Below, piece by piece: positions 50,381 through 59,172 of a DNA stretch of 64,000 bases. How positions within the stretch are numbered: position 1 is the first letter of the stretch; each line of letters starts with the position of its first letter. The position numbers were made by a program, and so were the translations under genes. The stretch spans positions 42,876 through 106,875 of the forward strand of contig NZ_SDSI01000004.1 of the NCBI RefSeq assembly GCF_004153605.1. Reading direction: 5' to 3'. This stretch comes from Qipengyuania_B thermophila (GTDB taxonomy: Bacteria; Pseudomonadota; Alphaproteobacteria; Sphingomonadales; Sphingomonadaceae). The notes below the pieces were generated by a model. The model was given only the letters and a program-made list of their open reading frames with translations. It made no database searches and was not told the DNA's origin.

Positions 50381-51821
50381 GCCAGCTCACTCCATGGCGT
50401 TCGGCAAGGGCGATGGCCGCGCTCGGCCCCCAGCTGCCGGCCGTGTAGGGGCGCGGGGCGAGCTGCGCGTCGGTCCACATGGCGCGGATCGCGTCGATCC
50501 ATGCCCATTGCGCCTCCACCTCGTCCCGGCGCACGAACAGCGTCTGGTCGCCCTCGACAAGGTCGAGCAGCAGCCGCTCGTAGGCGATGCGCCGGTGCGT
50601 GCCCGTGAAGGCGTCGGGAATGGCGATGTCCAGCGGCACTGTCCGCAGCCGGATGCCGTCACGGTCCAGTCCCGGCTGCTTGGCCATCAGCGAGAGGCGA
50701 ATGTTCTCCTCGGGCTGGATGCCGATCACCAGCCGGTTGGGTTGTGCCTGCGCCCCCCGGTCGCCGAAGATGGAGTAGGGGATGGCGCGGAACTGGACCA
50801 CGATCTCGGTGACACGCTCGGGCAGGCGCTTGCCTGTCCGCAGGTAGAAGGGAACGCCGTTCCAGCGCCAGTTGGCCACGCCCGCCCGGAGCGCAACGAA
50901 GGTTTCCGTGCTGCTCGGCCGGGCAAGCTCCTCGTCGTATCCCGGCACAGCCTGACCGCCGATGGCGCCGGCGCGGTATTGTCCCGTGACGACGTCTTCG
51001 GCGCGCACGGGGCGCAGGGCGCGCAGCACCTTGACCTTCTCGTCGCGCACCGCCGTCGCATCGAACGAGGTCGGGGGCTCCATCGCCACCAGGGCGAGCA
51101 GCTGGAGCATGTGGTTCTGCACCATGTCGCGCAGCGCTCCGGCCTCGTCATAAAAGGCGACGCGGCCTTCCAGCCCGACCGTTTCAGCCACGGTGATCTG
51201 CACGTGATCGATGTGGCGCGCGTTCCAGATCGGTTCGAACAGGATGTTGGCGAACCGCAGGGCGAGCAGGTTCTGCACCGTCTCCTTGCCCAGATAGTGA
51301 TCGATGCGGAAGATCCGGTCCTCGGAGAATGCCGCACCCACGGCGTCGTTGATGGCGCAGGAGGAGGCAAGATCGCTGCCCAGCGGCTTCTCGAGACCGA
51401 TCCGCACCCTGTCGCCGGTCAGACCCGCCTGTTGCAGCCCGGCAATGGTCGGCTCGAACAGGCTGGGAGCGGTGGACAGGAAGATCGCGAGGCCGGCCTG
51501 CGGCGTTCCCAGCTTGGTGGCCAGATCGGCGTAACCCTCCAGCGTCGTCGCATCGAGCGGCTGGTAGGAGAGGCGCGGCAGGAACCGGTCGAGAGCGCCG
51601 CGGCGGTCCTCGGGCAGATGCCGGTCCAGCGCCGCGCGCGCGAAGGCGCGGAATTCCTCGTCGTCCATGACGGATCGCGCGGTGCCGACGATCCGCAGCT
51701 CGGGCGCGAGCAAGCCGTCGGCGTCAAGAGCACACAGCGATGGCAGCAGCATCCGCTGCGCCAGGTCGCCCGTCGCGCCGAACAGCAGCAGGCGCTCGGC
51801 GGTGAAGGGCATCTGGGGCAA
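50370..51821 (-). CDS. zwf: glucose-6-phosphate 1-dehydrogenase
   Basis: A 483-residue enzyme oxidising glucose-6-phosphate to 6-phosphogluconolactone. The nucleotide motif is LLLFGATGDLAQRMLLPSL, with EKPLGSD and the active-site RIDHYLGKETVQNLLALRFAN region (substrate Lys and His) following. The start is taken as a TTG at 51821 because AGAGAGG lies about 10 bases before it. An ATG at 51812 is the alternative and would lose three residues. It opens the zwf-edd-glk-eda operon. A 6-phosphogluconolactonase gene is not in the window. Confidence 0.93.
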   Translation of the reverse strand: MPQMPFTAERLLLFGATGDLAQRMLLPSLCALDADGLLAPELRIVGTARSVMDDEEFRAFARAALDRHLPEDRRGALDRFLPRLSYQPLDATTLEGYADLATKLGTPQAGLAIFLSTAPSLFEPTIAGLQQAGLTGDRVRIGLEKPLGSDLASSCAINDAVGAAFSEDRIFRIDHYLGKETVQNLLALRFANILFEPIWNARHIDHVQITVAETVGLEGRVAFYDEAGALRDMVQNHMLQLLALVAMEPPTSFDATAVRDEKVKVLRALRPVRAEDVVTGQYRAGAIGGQAVPGYDEELARPSSTETFVALRAGVANWRWNGVPFYLRTGKRLPERVTEIVVQFRAIPYSIFGDRGAQAQPNRLVIGIQPEENIRLSLMAKQPGLDRDGIRLRTVPLDIAIPDAFTGTHRRIAYERLLLDLVEGDQTLFVRRDEVEAQWAWIDAIRAMWTDAQLAPRPYTAGSWGPSAAIALAERHGVSWHDE

Positions 51822-51917
51822 GGACGAAGAACCTCTCTGCTGACGATCCTGCGCGCGGTCATCCCACCCACACCCGGCGCCGGCAAGCGCAAACCGCGTG
51901 TCCGCGCCTCTGCATTC

Positions 51918-52724
51918 CTATTCATCGCCGCCTTGACGGACTTCGACCCGGCTGCGGAGGAACTCGGCGTTGCCGAAGCTGGTCATGAAGCTCACATCCG
52001 CGGCATCCCGACCGACCCCGATCTTCACCGTCTGCGCCGGGTCGGCCATGCGCGTGGCGTCGACGAGGTGCCAGGCGCCGCCGCCGGGTATCGTGGGATC
52101 AGCAAGGAACACCTCGGCCACGGCGTGAAAGTCGGGCGGGTTCACTCCCGGATCGTAGCAGGCGACATAGCGGGCGGGGATGGCCGATGCGCGGGTCAGC
52201 GCGATCATCACATGGGCAAAGTCGCGGCAGATCCCGCATCGCTGGATGAAGCTGTCCGAGGCGCCGGTCGTCGCATCGGAGGTGCCGGCCTGGTAGGTGA
52301 AGTTTTCGGCGATCCAGTCGCGCATGGCGACGATCCGCGCGCCGCCGTCCAGATGCCCCCATTCGGCCTGCACGAACGACTGGAACTTGTCCGCCGCGCA
52401 ATACCGGCTGTCGAAGAGATAGGGAACGGTATGACCGGGCAGCCGGTGCGGCGGCAGCCGTTCCAGCTCGTCGAGCCGGGCGAGCAGCCGGCGCGGCTTG
52501 ACGGTGGCGCGGTAGCCCACCTCGAACTCGCCCGTCGCGCGGATCCAGATTCGCTGTCCGATGTTGTCCTGCGCGCCGACGCGGGCCAAGTGTTCGGCAG
52601 GCGACAGCGTCGTCTCGCAGCGCACGATCTCCTGCTCCGGGATGGCCGCAGCTTCGAACTGGAGCAGGACGTCGGTGGGCTCCTGCAGGCGGAAGGCGAA
52701 GGACGACTGGATCGAGACGGTCAT
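51918..52724 (-). CDS. transglutaminase-like cysteine protease family protein
   Basis: A 268-residue cytoplasmic protein with an N-terminal beta-sandwich (bacterial transglutaminase-like N region) and the papain-like core. The triad is Cys166 in QRCGICRDFAHV, His200 in PDFHAVAEVF and Asp222 in WHLVDATRMA. No signal peptide is seen. AAGGAG lies before the ATG at 52724, which fixes the start. Members may act as peptidases or amidases rather than cross-linking enzymes. It lies downstream of rimO on the same strand, 72 bp apart with a hairpin between. Confidence 0.88.
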   Translation of the reverse strand: MTVSIQSSFAFRLQEPTDVLLQFEAAAIPEQEIVRCETTLSPAEHLARVGAQDNIGQRIWIRATGEFEVGYRATVKPRRLLARLDELERLPPHRLPGHTVPYLFDSRYCAADKFQSFVQAEWGHLDGGARIVAMRDWIAENFTYQAGTSDATTGASDSFIQRCGICRDFAHVMIALTRASAIPARYVACYDPGVNPPDFHAVAEVFLADPTIPGGGAWHLVDATRMADPAQTVKIGVGRDAADVSFMTSFGNAEFLRSRVEVRQGGDE

Positions 52725-52776
52725 GGCCGGCTCCTTGGCGCGGCGCTGTTGCGGTTTCAAGGCGCCGCCCGCTCCC

Positions 52777-52800
52777 GCTGAGCCGCCGTCCCGGCTCAGC
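52777..52800 (-). terminator. 9-bp hairpin over the rimO stop codon, candidate terminator
   Basis: GCTGAGCCG (52777-52785) and CGGCTCAGC (52792-52800) pair perfectly around a 6-base loop. The right arm includes the rimO stop codon at 52796-52798. It is the strongest stem in the rimO-transglutaminase gap. There is no U run after it, so it may stabilise the 3' end or need Rho. Confidence 0.4.
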
Positions 52801-54187
52801 GCGCGTGTGTCCGTCCCGCCGGCACCCCGTAGAGGTCGTGCGCGTCGGCATCCTCGACCAGGACGTCGAGCACGGTGCCGGGAACAAGGTCGGCCGGCAC
52901 GTCGCGAAGGAACACCTGGCCGTCGATCTCGGGCGCATCGGCCTGGCTGCGGCCGTTCGCGCCGACATTCCCGTCGCCGTCGGGCGCGCCCACTTCGTCG
53001 ATGATCACCGGCAGCACGCGGCCGATCCGGGCGGCGAGCTTGGCGGCACTGATCCGTGCCGTCGTCTCCATGATCCGGGCGTAGCGTTCTTCCTTGACGG
53101 CTTCAGGAACGTGTCCCGGCAGGGCGTTCGCCTGCGCCCCCGCGACGGGTTCGAACCGGAACGCGCCGACGCGGTCAAGCTGAGCCTCCTCGAGCCAGTC
53201 GAGAAGGTAGCGGAAGTCATCCTCCGTCTCGCCGGGAAAGCCGACCACGAAGCTCGACCGGATGGCAATCTCTGGACAGATGGCGCGCCACGCTTTCAGC
53301 CGTTCAAGCACCCTGGCTTCGTTGGCGGGGCGCTTCATCGCGCGCAGCACGGCCCGGCTGGCGTGCTGAAACGGGATGTCGAGGTAGGGGGTGAGCACCC
53401 CTTCCGCCATCAGGGGGATCACCTGATCGACATGCGGGTAGGGATAGACATAGTGAAGCCGCACCCACGGCGCGCGGTCATCCGGCGTCCGCAGCCGCCC
53501 CAGCTCGCGGGCAAGGTCGGTCATGTGCGCGCGGACCTCGCGCCCGTGCCACTGGCGCGGCTCGTGACGCACATCGACGCCGTAGGCGGATGTGTCCTGG
53601 CTGATGACCAGCAGCTCGCGCGTGCCCGCGGCGACCAGCTTCTCCGCCTCGCGCAGCACGGCATCGACGCGTCGGCTGGCGAGCCGGCCGCGCAGCTGCG
53701 GAATGATGCAGAAGGCGCAGGAGTGGTTGCAGCCTTCGGAAATCTTGAGATAGCTGTAGTGACGCGGCGTCAGCTTGAGATCGGTTTGCGGCACAAGGTC
53801 CACGAACGGCCCCTGCGTCGGCGGCGCCGCGGCGCGCACGGCCTCCACCACCTGCTCGTACTGATGCGCGCCGGTGATCGCCAGCACGGCCGGGTGGGCA
53901 GCGCGGATGGCCTCGGCCTCCTCGCCCATGCAGCCGGTGACGATGACGCGGCCGTTCTCCGCGATCGCTTCGCCGATCGCCTGCAGGCTTTCCTCCTTGG
54001 CGCTGTCGAGGAAGCCGCAGGTGTTGACCAGCACCACATCCGCGCCCGCATAGTCCGCGCTCATGGCGTAGCCATCGGCCCGCAGGCGCGTCAGGATGCG
54101 CTCGGAATCGACGAGGTTCTTGGGACAGCCGAGGCTGACCATGCCGACCTTCTTCTGGTCGGGGATCTGAATGGCGGGCGTGTTCAT
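52796..54187 (-). CDS. rimO: ribosomal protein S12 methylthiotransferase RimO
   Basis: A 463-residue radical-SAM enzyme that methylthiolates an aspartate of ribosomal protein S12. The N-terminal UPF0004 domain supplies cluster cysteines Cys21, Cys57 and Cys86 (GCPKNLVDSE, NTCGFLDSA and VTGCMGEE). The radical-SAM cluster is Cys153, Cys157, Cys160 (GCNHSCAFC). A TRAM domain ends the protein. The longer DLxLTPRHYSYLKISEGCNHSC wording and S12-type ending favour RimO over MiaB. The ATG at 54187 gives the family length. It is divergent from the small membrane protein. Confidence 0.95.
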   Translation of the reverse strand: MNTPAIQIPDQKKVGMVSLGCPKNLVDSERILTRLRADGYAMSADYAGADVVLVNTCGFLDSAKEESLQAIGEAIAENGRVIVTGCMGEEAEAIRAAHPAVLAITGAHQYEQVVEAVRAAAPPTQGPFVDLVPQTDLKLTPRHYSYLKISEGCNHSCAFCIIPQLRGRLASRRVDAVLREAEKLVAAGTRELLVISQDTSAYGVDVRHEPRQWHGREVRAHMTDLARELGRLRTPDDRAPWVRLHYVYPYPHVDQVIPLMAEGVLTPYLDIPFQHASRAVLRAMKRPANEARVLERLKAWRAICPEIAIRSSFVVGFPGETEDDFRYLLDWLEEAQLDRVGAFRFEPVAGAQANALPGHVPEAVKEERYARIMETTARISAAKLAARIGRVLPVIIDEVGAPDGDGNVGANGRSQADAPEIDGQVFLRDVPADLVPGTVLDVLVEDADAHDLYGVPAGRTHAR

Positions 54188-54239
54188 GGATCGCGGCGCC
54201 CCTAGCAGAAAGCGGGCGCGCGCACCAGATGATGCCGTC

Positions 54240-54608
54240 ATGGGACCGGTCGACTGGGCAGCCGTGGGGGCGGCGTGGTGTGTGGCGGCCGCGCTGGGCG
54301 TGCTGTTCTACGGTCGCGCCGCATGGCCGCGCCCGCCGTGGTGGCCGCACGGGGTGGCGGCGCTGCTCCTGCTCGCGTCAGCGGCCATGGTGGGGCACAT
54401 GTTCGCCCGGACCGGCTCCGAAACCCTTGCGGCAAAGCCGTGGCTCTATGCCATGATGTCAGGCGGGCTGGCGCTGACCTTCATCGGGCCGGCCCTGTTC
54501 ATCACGGCGGTGCGCCGCGCGCAGCCGCTGCGGCAGGCGCTCGTCGACTGGGGCTATTGGCTTGCCGCCTATCTCGCCATGGGCGGGGTGTTCGCGCTGA
54601 TGGCGTGA
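54240..54608 (+). CDS. small membrane protein, DUF1761-like
   Basis: A 122-residue protein with four hydrophobic helices. The first segment MGPVDWAAVGAAWCVAAALGVLFYGRAAW and the last (QALVDWGYWLAAYLAMGGVF) resemble the DUF1761 pattern. That assignment is tentative because only the general layout was compared. The ATG at 54240 gives the natural start of the first helix; frames further upstream cross rimO. The gap to the next gene is about 110 bp. Confidence 0.65.
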   Translation: MGPVDWAAVGAAWCVAAALGVLFYGRAAWPRPPWWPHGVAALLLLASAAMVGHMFARTGSETLAAKPWLYAMMSGGLALTFIGPALFITAVRRAQPLRQALVDWGYWLAAYLAMGGVFALMA

Positions 54609-54718
54609 CGGAAAGGCGGAAGGGGACAGGCATTGCGGCCCGGCGTGCGCAGGCGCATAATGCCGACGCGCCGGTCCGGTGCGCGGACCCGCGCGGCACG
54701 ACAGGGGGAGACGGATCC

Positions 54719-55276
54719 ATGCGCGGACGACGGGTCTTGGCGAGTGCGGCCATCCTGCTGATGGCGGGCGTTCCGGCACAGGCGCAGCGGTCGGGCGAAC
54801 TGGTTCTCTACAGCGATATCGGCTTTCGCGGTCAGACGTTCGTCATCACCGGCCCGCGCGAGAACGTGCGGGTGCCGTTCCGCGTCCGCAGCGCCCAGGT
54901 GGCGGCGGGCGACACGTGGGAAATCTGCCCGCAGACCCGCTATCGCGGGGCCTGCAACACCGTGATCGACAGCCAGGGCAACATCGCCTGGACCGTGCAA
55001 TCGGCCCGCCCGTCGCGTCAAAGCGGTGGGCTCGCGCCTGCCAATCCGGCCTCCTTGCGCGGCATGACGGCGGAGTTCTTCCCGCAGCCGTCCGACTCCG
55101 CCGGGCGGATGCTGTCATGCGAGCGGGGCAGCGCCAGCGCCGCCTGCGCGGCCCAGTCGGCCGACAGGTTCTGCCGCACACGCGGATGGACGGCGGCCGC
55201 GTACGAGCGGCAGGAAACGGTCGGCGGGCGGAACTACCTCGCGGACGTGCTGTGCACCCGCAGCCGCGTGCGGTAG
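54719..55276 (+). CDS. secreted beta/gamma-crystallin-like protein
   Basis: A 185-residue secreted protein with a signal peptide (VLASAAILLMAGVPAQAQ). A Greek-key segment of the beta/gamma-crystallin type follows: LVLYSDIGFRGQTFVITG, then RVRSAQVAAGDTWEICPQTRYRGACNTV. The C-terminal half carries several cysteines (SCERG, CAAQ, FCRTRGW and LCTRSR) that could form disulfides. Such proteins are common in sphingomonads and their role is unknown. AGGGGG precedes the ATG, which sets the start. A calcium-binding NDxxSS motif is not clear. Confidence 0.75.
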   Translation: MRGRRVLASAAILLMAGVPAQAQRSGELVLYSDIGFRGQTFVITGPRENVRVPFRVRSAQVAAGDTWEICPQTRYRGACNTVIDSQGNIAWTVQSARPSRQSGGLAPANPASLRGMTAEFFPQPSDSAGRMLSCERGSASAACAAQSADRFCRTRGWTAAAYERQETVGGRNYLADVLCTRSRVR

Positions 55277-55319
55277 GACGACGGCGCACCGGGAACATTG
55301 CACCCGTCGCGACGAGCAC

Positions 55320-56372
55320 TCACGAAGGCACTTCGCGCTCGCTTGCGGCCGTGGGCATGATTTCGACGATGGTGTCGCCCTCCCTCAGCACCGCGCAGTC
55401 GCTTTCCCAGAAGCCCAGCGGCTGCCCGTCGCGGTAGACCCGGACCCCCTTTCCGCCGGTTTCCAGCTCGGCGAGGGAGCGGCCGATTTCGGAGGGGCGG
55501 ACGGGACGCTCGACCAGTTCCACCCGGCCGCTGACGGAGGCGAGGTCCGCAAGATAGTCGGCGATGTGCTCGCCGCGCGCGCTGCCGGCGAGGAGCAGCC
55601 CGGTGAACCGCACCGGGTTGATGACGTTGGTGGCCCCGGCCTGCCGCGCCAGGATCTCGTTGTCGCTGGCGCGGACGACCACGGTGATCGGCACCCTGGG
55701 TGCAAGATGGCGGACCGTCAGCACGATCAGGATGGAGGTGTCGTCGCGCCCCGCCGACACCAGAACGTTGCGGGCGCGGTCGATCTGCACCGCCTGGAGC
55801 GTCTCGTCTCGGGTGGCGTCGGCGTTGAGCACGTTGCAGCCCATCTTTTCGGCTTCGATCAGCCGGTCCTCGTTGGGCTCGATGACGACGATGCAGCGTG
55901 GCTCCGTTCCGCGCGCGATCAGCTCCTCGACCGCCTGCGACCCTGACACGCCGTAGCCCAGAACGACGATGTGGTCGCTCAGCTGCTCCTGGATGCGTGC
56001 CATGCGCCATTTCTCCCAACTGCGCTTGATGATGAAGTTGTAGGCGGTTCCGACGAAGATGAAGAACACGATGAAGCGGATGGGCGTGACGATCACCGCC
56101 TCGATCAGGCGGGCGCGGTCGCTCACCGGCGCGATGTCGCCAAAGCCCGTCGTGGTGACGGAGATCATGGTGAAGTACACGACGTCGAGGAAGCTCACCT
56201 CGCCGTCGTGGTGATCGACCAGCCCGCCCCGGTCGAGCCAGTGGATGATGACCACCACCATGATCAGACCGATGGCGAGGCCGATGCGGATGAACAGGTC
56301 GCCCCAGACCGGCACCCGAACCATCCGCCGGAGCGGCGGCATGCCCGCGCGGATCACGCGCTGCCGGCTCAT
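55320..56372 (-). CDS. two-helix potassium channel with RCK/TrkA domains
   Basis: A 350-residue inner-membrane channel subunit. The first helix is about 25-46. The selectivity filter is TTTGFGDI (Thr75, Gly76, Phe77, Gly78), with Phe in place of the usual Tyr. The second helix is about 90-115. The cytoplasmic RCK domain begins IVVLGYGVSGSQAVEELI (a Rossmann nucleotide site), then a TrkA-C-like region ends the protein. The ATG at 56372 overlaps the surE stop (ATGA). It is probably a K+ channel gated by nucleotide or ligand. The ion and direction are inferred. Confidence 0.88.
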   Translation of the reverse strand: MSRQRVIRAGMPPLRRMVRVPVWGDLFIRIGLAIGLIMVVVIIHWLDRGGLVDHHDGEVSFLDVVYFTMISVTTTGFGDIAPVSDRARLIEAVIVTPIRFIVFFIFVGTAYNFIIKRSWEKWRMARIQEQLSDHIVVLGYGVSGSQAVEELIARGTEPRCIVVIEPNEDRLIEAEKMGCNVLNADATRDETLQAVQIDRARNVLVSAGRDDTSILIVLTVRHLAPRVPITVVVRASDNEILARQAGATNVINPVRFTGLLLAGSARGEHIADYLADLASVSGRVELVERPVRPSEIGRSLAELETGGKGVRVYRDGQPLGFWESDCAVLREGDTIVEIMPTAASEREVPS

Positions 56373-57136
56373 CCGCCGTAGCGGTCCGCCAGCGCCTGCA
56401 TCGACGCGTAATGGGTGAGGTCCAGATGGAGCGGGGTGACCGACACCCACCCGTCGGCGACCGCTTCGAGGTCGGAGCCGTGATCGGGCGTGTGTTCGAT
56501 CGGCTCGAGACCGAACCAGTAATAGGGGCGCCCGCGCGGGTCGCGCCCTTCGACGACGGACCCGCGGGCATAGTCGTGGAAGCCCTGCCGCGTAGGGCGC
56601 ACGCCGCGCACCCGCTCGGGCGCGAGCGGCGGAAAGTTGACGTTGACGAGGGTGCGGGACGGCAGCGGCGCATCAAGCAGCGGCGCCAGCACGCGCTCGC
56701 CCCATGCGCGGCTGGCGGCGAAGGGGTCGCCGTTGCCGTTGGCGCTGTCCGGCGCGAGCACCTGGCTGAGCGCGATGGCTCTCACTCCCGCCAGCGCGCC
56801 CTCGATGGCCGCCGACACGGTGCCGGAATAGGTCACGTCGTCACCCAGATTGGCGCCGCGGTTGACCCCGGACAGCACGACGTCGGGTCGGCCGGGTATG
56901 ACCTTGCGCAGGCCTAAGTTGACGGCGTCGGTCGGCGTGCCGGTGACGGAGAACCGCCGCTCGCCGTGCTTCCTCAGCCGCACCGGAGCCGACAGGGTCA
57001 GGGCATGGCCCATCCCCGATTGTTCTTCGGCCGGGGCGCAGATCCACACGTCGTCGCTGAACCTTGCCGCCAGCTCTTCCAGAACCGCGAGGCCGGGCGC
57101 ATGGATGCCGTCGTCGTTGGTGACGAGGATGCGCAT
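56369..57136 (-). CDS. surE: 5'/3'-nucleotidase SurE
   Basis: A 255-residue metal-dependent phosphatase acting on nucleoside monophosphates and short polyphosphates, linked with stationary-phase survival. MRILVTNDDGIHAPGL carries the metal-binding Asp pair, and SGVNRGANLGDDVTYSGTV carries the second site. The length is typical. The ATG at 57136 lies on the serS stop (TGATG). serS - surE - channel form a run of overlapping genes. A longer frame to 57403 lies inside serS. Confidence 0.94.
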   Translation of the reverse strand: MRILVTNDDGIHAPGLAVLEELAARFSDDVWICAPAEEQSGMGHALTLSAPVRLRKHGERRFSVTGTPTDAVNLGLRKVIPGRPDVVLSGVNRGANLGDDVTYSGTVSAAIEGALAGVRAIALSQVLAPDSANGNGDPFAASRAWGERVLAPLLDAPLPSRTLVNVNFPPLAPERVRGVRPTRQGFHDYARGSVVEGRDPRGRPYYWFGLEPIEHTPDHGSDLEAVADGWVSVTPLHLDLTHYASMQALADRYGG

Positions 57137-58413
57137 CAGCGGGCCGGCTCCAGACGGACGAGGCCGCCGGTGTAGGGGTGCAGTGCGGCGGGGATGTCCA
57201 CGCTGCCGTCGGCGTTCTGGAAGTTCTCCAGCACCGCCACCAGGGTGCGCCCGACCGCCAGTCCCGATCCGTTCAGCGTGTGCACGAATGCGGTGCGCTT
57301 CTCCCCTTCCGGCCGGTAGCGCGCGTTCATCCGCCGCGCCTGGAAGTCGCCGCAGTCCGAGCACGAACTGATCTCCCGCCATGCCCCCTGGCCCGGCAGC
57401 CACACTTCGAGGTCATAGGTCTTGCGGGCGGTGAAGCCCATGTCCCCGGCGCACAGCAGCATGCGGCGGTAGGGCAGGCCCAGCGCCTGCAGGATGTCCT
57501 CGGCCGCCGCCGTCATCCGCTCGTGCTCGGCGGCGGCATCCTCGGGGCGGACGATGCTGACGAGTTCCACCTTCTCGAACTGGTGCTGGCGGATGAACCC
57601 GCGCGTGTCCTTGCCGGCCGCCCCCGCTTCGGAGCGGAAGCACGGGGTCAGGGCCGTCAGGCGCAGGGGCAGCGCGGCGGCCTCGAGGATCTGTTCGCGC
57701 ACCGAATTGGTGAGGGACACCTCGGCCGTGGGGATGAGCCAGCGCTCGTCCGTCGTCCTGAAGTTGTCCTCGGCGAACTTGGGCAGCTGGCCGGTGCCGA
57801 ACAGCGCCGCGTCCCGCACCAGCAGCGGCGGGGCGCATTCGGTGTAGCCGTGCCGTTCGACCTGCCGGTCGAGCATGAACTGCCCGAGCGCGCGGTGCAG
57901 CCGCGCCATCGGCCCGCGCAGGAAGGCAAAGCGGGCACCCGACATCGCGGCGGCGGTGTCGAATTCCAGCCCCAGCGGCGGCCCGAGGTCGGCGTGCTCG
58001 CGCGGGGAGAAGGCGACGGAGCGCGGCTCTCCCCAGCGGGCGAGTTCGACATTGGCCAAGGCGTCGTCGCCTTCGGGCACGTCGGGGGCCGGCACGTTGG
58101 GCAGGGCGGCCAGAAGCGTGTCGAGGCGGTTGCCGGCCTCGCGTTCCTCCTGCTCGATCCGGGCAAGCGTGTCCTTCATTTGCGCGACGTCCGCCTTGAG
58201 AGCTTCGGCCGCGACGGGGTCGCTGCGCATCAGGGTGCCGATCTGCCGCGAGGCGGCGTTGCGGCGGGCCTGCAAGTCCTGCGCGCGGGTCACCAGCTCG
58301 CGGCGCTGCTGATCGAGGGCGAGGAGCGCGGCTGCCTGCGGAGGAACGCCGCGCCGCTGCAATCCGGCATCGAACGCGTCGGCGTGTTGGCGGATCGCGG
58401 TTATGTCGTGCAT
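57136..58413 (-). CDS. serS: seryl-tRNA synthetase
   Basis: A 425-residue class II aminoacyl-tRNA synthetase. The N-terminal long coiled coil (about 30-105) reaches the tRNA variable arm. Class II motif 2 is FRSEAGAAGKDTRGFIRQHQ and motif 3 GLAVGRTLVAVLENFQ. EISSCSDCGDFQARRMNARYR is the serine site region. The ATG at 58413 is right for the family. It opens the serS-surE-channel run. Confidence 0.97.
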   Translation of the reverse strand: MHDITAIRQHADAFDAGLQRRGVPPQAAALLALDQQRRELVTRAQDLQARRNAASRQIGTLMRSDPVAAEALKADVAQMKDTLARIEQEEREAGNRLDTLLAALPNVPAPDVPEGDDALANVELARWGEPRSVAFSPREHADLGPPLGLEFDTAAAMSGARFAFLRGPMARLHRALGQFMLDRQVERHGYTECAPPLLVRDAALFGTGQLPKFAEDNFRTTDERWLIPTAEVSLTNSVREQILEAAALPLRLTALTPCFRSEAGAAGKDTRGFIRQHQFEKVELVSIVRPEDAAAEHERMTAAAEDILQALGLPYRRMLLCAGDMGFTARKTYDLEVWLPGQGAWREISSCSDCGDFQARRMNARYRPEGEKRTAFVHTLNGSGLAVGRTLVAVLENFQNADGSVDIPAALHPYTGGLVRLEPAR

Positions 58414-58507
58414 AGTTCGCGCCTATGCCCGCTCACATGCCCGAACGCCAGCCACAACAGCCGCGCCGGCGTCCGCTCGCGACTCCCGCGCGGCGAGCGG
58501 TGCCGGG

Positions 58508-58774
58508 GTGAACGGGCCACCAGATCGCCCTCTGCCGCTCGTCCACTTCGTCGGTTTCCGCGACGACCGCTACTGGAACGCCGTGCGGGTCTTCGGGCGC
58601 CCCGACTTCATTCATCCGTCCTGGGATCGCCACGCTATCGGGGACATCGACGCAGGCGACATTGTGATCCACGCCACCGCCGGTACGGCCGACGCTCCGC
58701 CCCTCAGCATGTCGGCGCGGGCGGCGCGCAGGCGCGGCGCGGTCGCGGAACCCCGCCCGGCGGCCGACGTTTGA
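58508..58774 (+). CDS. small conserved-looking protein of unknown function
   Basis: An 88-residue frame with well-organised codons. The segment PLVHFVGFRDDRYWNAVRVFG leads into FIHPSWDRHAIGDIDAGDIVI. A pattern close to this recurs in small sphingomonad proteins of no known role. The start is uncertain: the GTG at 58508 is chosen as the closest to where the protein-like text begins. It lies between serS (divergent) and the next small gene. The C-terminal 25 residues look unstructured. Confidence 0.6.
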   Translation: MNGPPDRPLPLVHFVGFRDDRYWNAVRVFGRPDFIHPSWDRHAIGDIDAGDIVIHATAGTADAPPLSMSARAARRRGAVAEPRPAADV

Positions 58775-58792
58775 CCGGCAAAGGAGATCGCG

Positions 58793-59002
58793 ATGATTGG
58801 CAAGATTGTTGGTGCGTTTGTGGGCGGTCAGCTGGCGAAGCAGTCGCGCAACCTCGGCGGGCCTGCCGGAGCGGCGCTCGGCTTTCTGGCTCCCACCCTG
58901 CTGCGGCGCATGAGCCTGCCCGGAATGATCGCGCTGGCGGCCGGCGGTTACGCGGCGAAGAAGTACGCCGGCAAGGGCCGGAGCGGCACTCGGCGCTTCT
59001 GA
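58793..59002 (+). CDS. small Gly/Ala-rich protein of unknown function
   Basis: A 69-residue basic protein with a good ribosome site (AAAGGAG before the ATG). It has two hydrophobic stretches, GGPAGAALGFLAPTLLRRM and LPGMIALAAGGYAAKKYAGK, and may attach to the membrane. Similar short proteins starting MIGKI are frequent in sphingomonads. It is 18 bp after the preceding small gene on the same strand. Confidence 0.72.
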   Translation: MIGKIVGAFVGGQLAKQSRNLGGPAGAALGFLAPTLLRRMSLPGMIALAAGGYAAKKYAGKGRSGTRRF

Positions 59003-59020
59003 CAGGAGGCGCTCACGCCG

Positions 59021-59095
59021 TGGTGGGCGCGGCAGGGATTGAACCTGCGACCCCACCCGTGTGAAGGGTGTGCTCTACCACTGAGCTACGCGCCC
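59021..59095 (-). tRNA. tRNA-Val (CAC)
   Basis: A 75-nt tRNA on the minus strand. The acceptor GGGCGCG pairs with CGCGCCC before ACCA, and the CCA is encoded. The anticodon stem encloses a TTCACAC loop, giving anticodon CAC for GUG codons. The T-loop GGTTCAATCC is normal. It is a single gene outside the rrn operon. Confidence 0.93.
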
Positions 59096-59172
59096 GCTGC
59101 GCCGGCCAGACGCCGGCGGCGTGGCGTTCCCTTAAAGCCCTGTGCGTGCCGGCGCAAGCCGGCGCTGCGGCT

